Assembly: GCA_028696285.1 (NCBI GenBank)
Contig: JAQVHJ010000144.1
Span: forward strand, 1 to 6,467
Direction: 5' to 3'
DNA from: a bacterium
GTDB lineage: Bacteria > AUK180 > JAQVHJ01
DNA length: 6,467 nt
The position numbers and the translations under genes were made by a program. Below are positions 4,801 through 6,467 of the stretch, piece by piece. The notes below the pieces were generated by a model. It searched no databases, was not told the origin of the DNA, and was given only the letters and a program-made list of their open reading frames with translations. Numbering within the stretch: position 1 is the first letter of the stretch; every line of letters begins with the position of its first letter.

Positions 4801-6467
4801 ATGCCGACCTCGAAATGAACCTTCTGAATACTAAAGCAGACCTGTATTCAAATCTTGGCGATATGGAAACAGCAACCGAAGCATTTAACGAGATCTACAG
4901 TATCGCTTCAATGATAGGCGATGATACCTGGCGCGGGATTGCAAAGAATAATCTCGGTGAAATGCAGGCATTCTACATGAATGACCTTGAGAACGGGGAA
5001 AAGAACCTGAAGGAAGCAATCGAATTATTCGAAAAAACCAATTTCAGGATCGCATACTCGATTGCCACGTCAAACCTCGCTGAATTGGAAGTGCATAAGG
5101 GGAACCTTGAACATGCCCTTGAATTATCGAGCGAGAGCTTGAAGATCGCGGAAGAACTTAATGTGAAGGATTCCATCACATCAAACCACCTGACCTTATC
5201 CAAGATCTATTTGGAAAAGAAGGAGTTTGAGAAATCAATAGAATCGGCAACTAAAACTATTAACCTGTCATCCGAAATCGGAATTAAACGCACATTATGG
5301 AAAGCGCTCCTGGTCAGGGGTAAGGCGTATGAAGGAAAAGGCGATAATGAAAATGCTGTAAAGGACTACAAGGAAAGTATTAAGGTTCTTAACGATATTT
5401 TCATGTCATACTCCTCTCCTGAATTCCAGGAGAAATTTTTTAAGTTCGAGAATAAGCAGGAACCATATACGCGCTTGATAGAACTGCTCATTAAATTGGG
5501 GAGAAAGGAAGAAGCCCTGAAATATCTTGAAGAACAGAAGTCATTCATGTCTAAGGAAACCTTTCAGAACTTCGATCAGATCGGGAAGGATAATCCGGAA
5601 CTGAATAATTTCCTGAAGGAGATCAAGGAGAAACAGCAGAAGAACGAAAACCTGAAGGAGCTCCTGGCCCAGGAGAAGGAGAAACCGAAGGAATTTCAGG
5701 ATAAGGAGAAAATAAAATACTTAACGGAAGTCATCGCAAAAACCGAAGGTGAATTCAACAAGCTGATGCTCCAGCTCGAATTCAAGTATCCCGATGTCTA
5801 TTCCCTGCTCTCAATTAAACCTGTCAATATCGCTGATATCCGTGATAAACTCCCGAAAAACACCGTTATACTTGAATATTTTATAACTGACGAGAACATG
5901 TACATTTTCATTATCTCCGGAGATGGTTTCAAGGCGCAGACGGTTGATGTTAATAATGAAGCACTTGAAGAAAAGGTAATTAATTTCAAACGTCTTATAA
6001 TGGATACGGAAAACCGGGATGAGCTTTTTCAGAACCTCTCAGATCTGTATGATATCTTGATCAGGCCTGTTGAAAACGACATTGAGAAATACGAGATACT
6101 TTCTGTGATCCCGTTCGGGATACTTTATTACATTCCCTACAGCGCTTTGATAAAGGAGATAAAAAACGGTGAACCGGTTTACCTGCTTGATATTAAAAAG
6201 GTTGATTACCTTACCTCGGCTACACTCCTTGATATCGTAAATGAAAAGAAGGTAAAAGGGAATTACTCCCTTATCGGTTTCGGGAATCCTGAGAATAATC
6301 TCCCCTACTCCGAATCAGAGGTTGTTGAGATCAGGGATACGATTTTTAAGAATGCAAAGATCTATATAAAGAGCGAAGCAACAAAGGAAAAATTCTTCAA
6401 TGAAGCTCAGAATTATAATATTGTTCATTTAGCCACGCACGGGATCTTGAAATATAAACCCCTGGAT
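1812..6467 (+). CDS. TPR-CHAT protease-like lipoprotein, 3' end cut by window
   Basis: The frame stays open from the ATG at 1812 to the last base, giving 1552 codons. In order: lipoprotein signal peptide with the lipidated Cys at residue 22; a beta-rich domain (about 42-132); a mixed region of unknown fold (about 133-265); a TPR solenoid (about 268-1245); a charged helical linker (about 1261-1336); and a CHAT domain from about 1337, cut at 1552. CHAT domains are clan CD cysteine peptidases related to caspases and separase, with a His-Cys dyad. The His motif HLATHG is at residues 1539-1544, with His1543 the expected catalytic residue. The cysteine would normally follow some tens of residues later and is not in the window, so activity is unproven. 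The signal peptide places the protein in the periplasm or outer membrane, whereas the best-studied CHAT proteases are cytoplasmic. The only cysteines seen are residues 22, 370, 619 and 964. The tight spacing after the barrel gene suggests the two work together. Substrate is unknown. Confidence 0.9.
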   Translation, partial: MKKYLSWRFLIFSIFILLLSGCSGPKGPKKHGELEKKNTHQIIARVIDVKPAEKLIVIDRGKNDYFNKIEKKVKVLKNLEGEKNSVNIDWHGIAATGNIFKVYTSTSTIRLETVLSEPNVNDIITAEIDIEPPSFDSPLFSLWLNDINFQDISREKKFISTDIVFSDNHEQEYKTMISAMIADLHSTAIEFEEMVTSNFVEGGKFDGMSYKEAIFSTTETDIENFLNFVKYYPGKYISQTWNLNDVYMTWVISETPDAKEDILREKAAPYLKTAREHLAKSETDQSEEAIKEAMKVFPNSQDAKDLMQKIQEFNDLKKLSQENPENLNIIFRLGELYYDFGDYDNAVSQFKILTEKDFKKGIVLFRIGKCYFQKEEYDLAVDNFRQAKSADPSLDYLDKWIRISESYKKIKSDIKYKSESYFAIAKIFFDDEVFDSSSYYYNLGLEIDPTNLEAITTIQKIKKITDAYQNLDWAREMLTQDLDLERGMNYITKALEIMREVNYEKGIIKVLDEAGDMFEDLGNMYLAIEFYQQLVNEFPDTPEGYIGMSSSYTLLLDFENSIKEADKGLAKFPENVTLNNMKGFALRRLSRFEEAIPYLQKAKENDKTFYAPVESLFFCYVNQKRYDDAQNILDYLKENFKDESSPNIYGASLEKILELKDKQGRTNEDNIHLLMAYYHIDAYSEVIKIGNTIKFNNNEKEFEYIKNEVIGKSYYFILDFKNAIEYFKKAQRLFPSSNLNNFEKYTDALLSVNDNEKAHRYFIDSELAEGNYFNAYTFTLYLPESKEKEQLVSRIKTGLDGERFYKQGERFLNLYKFDDAFEYFRKAEKIFTDINDNYSLINTLLQLFYLKLRKSEIEEARNYLGKIDYIYAKYPNPDQERMVRNARMKLYLNYGKFNLALEEQNKLLRMDEYFFNLYDLNLTYSEIANIYYSSGDNTNAVKYFDLTIKFSELHNNYNLITMTCKNLTWIYARKGEFEKAKEYLDKAFTYFKKGIYNADLEMNLLNTKADLYSNLGDMETATEAFNEIYSIASMIGDDTWRGIAKNNLGEMQAFYMNDLENGEKNLKEAIELFEKTNFRIAYSIATSNLAELEVHKGNLEHALELSSESLKIAEELNVKDSITSNHLTLSKIYLEKKEFEKSIESATKTINLSSEIGIKRTLWKALLVRGKAYEGKGDNENAVKDYKESIKVLNDIFMSYSSPEFQEKFFKFENKQEPYTRLIELLIKLGRKEEALKYLEEQKSFMSKETFQNFDQIGKDNPELNNFLKEIKEKQQKNENLKELLAQEKEKPKEFQDKEKIKYLTEVIAKTEGEFNKLMLQLEFKYPDVYSLLSIKPVNIADIRDKLPKNTVILEYFITDENMYIFIISGDGFKAQTVDVNNEALEEKVINFKRLIMDTENRDELFQNLSDLYDILIRPVENDIEKYEILSVIPFGILYYIPYSALIKEIKNGEPVYLLDIKKVDYLTSATLLDIVNEKKVKGNYSLIGFGNPENNLPYSESEVVEIRDTIFKNAKIYIKSEATKEKFFNEAQNYNIVHLATHGILKYKPLD
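1935..2207 (+). other. beta-rich N-terminal domain of the CHAT lipoprotein, fold not recognised
   Basis: Residues 42-132 alternate short beta-prone segments with turns: IIARVIDV, KLIVIDRG, KKVKVLKNL, NIFKVYTS and AEIDIEP. The opening pattern (a strand, a turn, then a strand ending in Asp-Arg-Gly) resembles small barrel domains of the OB or SH3 kind found at the start of envelope proteins, but no signature makes the assignment firm. It sits directly after the lipid anchor, so it is probably the membrane-proximal part. Residues 133-265 after it are mixed, with some aromatic and helical segments, and I do not recognise them. Confidence 0.4.
2613..5547 (+). other. long TPR solenoid of the CHAT lipoprotein (about 15-17 repeats)
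   Basis: Residues 268-1245 are almost wholly helical TPR-like sequence. Clear classical repeats include 326-357 (FRLGELYYDFGDYDNAVSQF), 358-393, 542-575, 576-608, 609-644 and 708-740. Between them are degenerate stretches, notably about 394-541 and 645-707. From 917 the repeats become regular 40-41-residue units (listed separately). The last segment, 1204-1245 (EFQEKFFKFENKQEPY, then LGRKEEALKYLEEQKSF), matches the repeat that typically closes the TPR array before a CHAT domain. TPRs bind proteins or peptides, so this is probably the substrate or regulator binding part. Confidence 0.85.
4560..5411 (+). repeat. six to seven consecutive 40-41-residue TPR units (protein-level repeat)
   Basis: Units begin near residues 917, 957, 998, 1039, 1080, 1120 and 1160, so the DNA period is 120-123 bases. 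Each unit carries a first helix with Leu/Ala (for example LTWIYARKGEFEKAKEYLDKA and LSKIYLEKKEFEKSIESA), a turn with Gly or charged residues, and a second helix followed by an extended tail. This is the longer TPR variant usual in TPR-CHAT and kinesin-light-chain-like proteins. The DNA copies have diverged, so this is old duplication at protein level, not a recent DNA repeat. Confidence 0.75.
5592..5819 (+). other. Lys/Glu-rich helical linker before the CHAT domain
   Basis: Residues 1261-1336 are dense in Lys, Glu and Gln with Leu/Ile at spaced positions (NFLKEIKEKQQKNENLKELL), which suggests a long helix or coiled coil. A helical segment of this sort, ending just before a short Pro/Ile/Asp-containing stretch (KPVNIADIRDKLP), is the usual bridge between TPRs and the CHAT fold. 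It could transmit a binding event in the TPRs to the protease. In 5610-5712 GAG outnumbers GAA for Glu, unlike most of the gene. Confidence 0.6.
5820..6467 (+). other. CHAT (caspase-like) protease domain, N-terminal part only
   Basis: From about residue 1337 the hallmarks of CHAT domains appear in order. They are LPKNTVILEYF (1347-1357), where the family has a strand ending in Leu-Glu-Tyr; a strand pair (MYIFIISGDGF); SVIPFGILYYIPYSAL (1431-1446), matching the family pattern Pro-x-Gly-x-Leu-x-x-x-Pro-x-x-x-Leu; IGFGNPENNLPYSESEVVEI (1488-1507), matching the Leu-Pro-x-(Ser/Ala)-x-x-Glu pattern; and VHLATHG (1538-1544) with the expected catalytic His1543. The window ends eight codons after the Gly. 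The Ser-Ala-Cys-like strand with the nucleophile is therefore not visible. Assignment as CHAT is firm; catalytic competence is open. Confidence 0.92.

Noticed and set aside
5620..5712. Several AGGAG-like words that could be ribosome binding sites for an internal gene
   Set aside because: They come from Lys/Glu codons in the linker, no separate open frame starts after them, and the organism seems not to rely on Shine-Dalgarno pairing.
1812..6467. Reading the gene as part of a CRISPR-linked Craspase (gRAMP and TPR-CHAT) defence locus
   Set aside because: No CRISPR repeats or Cas7-like sequence are in the window, and the lipoprotein signal argues against a cytoplasmic partner of an RNA-guided effector.

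Overview
The window holds two genes on the + strand, 12 bases apart, and both run off a window edge. The first is the 3' part of a gene for a protein with N-terminal tetratricopeptide repeats (TPRs) followed by a long beta-rich domain. That domain ends in an aromatic C-terminal residue, as outer-membrane beta-barrels do. The second is the 5' part (1552 codons, no in-frame stop) of a very large predicted lipoprotein. It has a lipoprotein signal peptide, a beta-rich N-terminal domain, about 900 residues of TPRs, a Lys/Glu-rich helical linker and the first part of a CHAT (caspase HetF associated with TPRs) protease domain. The domain is cut just after its catalytic-histidine motif.

The organism is probably a Gram-negative bacterium of the Bacteroidota/Ignavibacteriota/Chlorobiota kind. 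The hints are moderate GC (about 40% by eye), no Shine-Dalgarno sequence but an A/T-rich stretch before the second start codon, a lipoprotein signal, a beta-barrel-like C terminus and abundant TPR proteins. This is inference from style; there is no marker gene.

Layout: 1-1799 is the TPR/beta-barrel gene, whose start lies before the window. 1800-1811 is a bare intergenic gap. 1812-6467 is the TPR-CHAT lipoprotein gene, whose stop lies after the window. I saw no RNA gene, mobile element, CRISPR array, terminator or recognisable promoter. Coding density is about 99.8%, and no gene-free stretch exceeds 12 bases.

The short same-strand gap suggests one transcription unit. If both products are exported as their sequences suggest, the pair would be a barrel with a periplasmic TPR arm next to a membrane-anchored TPR scaffold carrying a caspase-like protease. 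A working hypothesis is an envelope complex in which the TPRs hold partners or substrates and the CHAT domain cleaves them. The function is unknown, and the catalytic cysteine is outside the window, so activity cannot be judged here.
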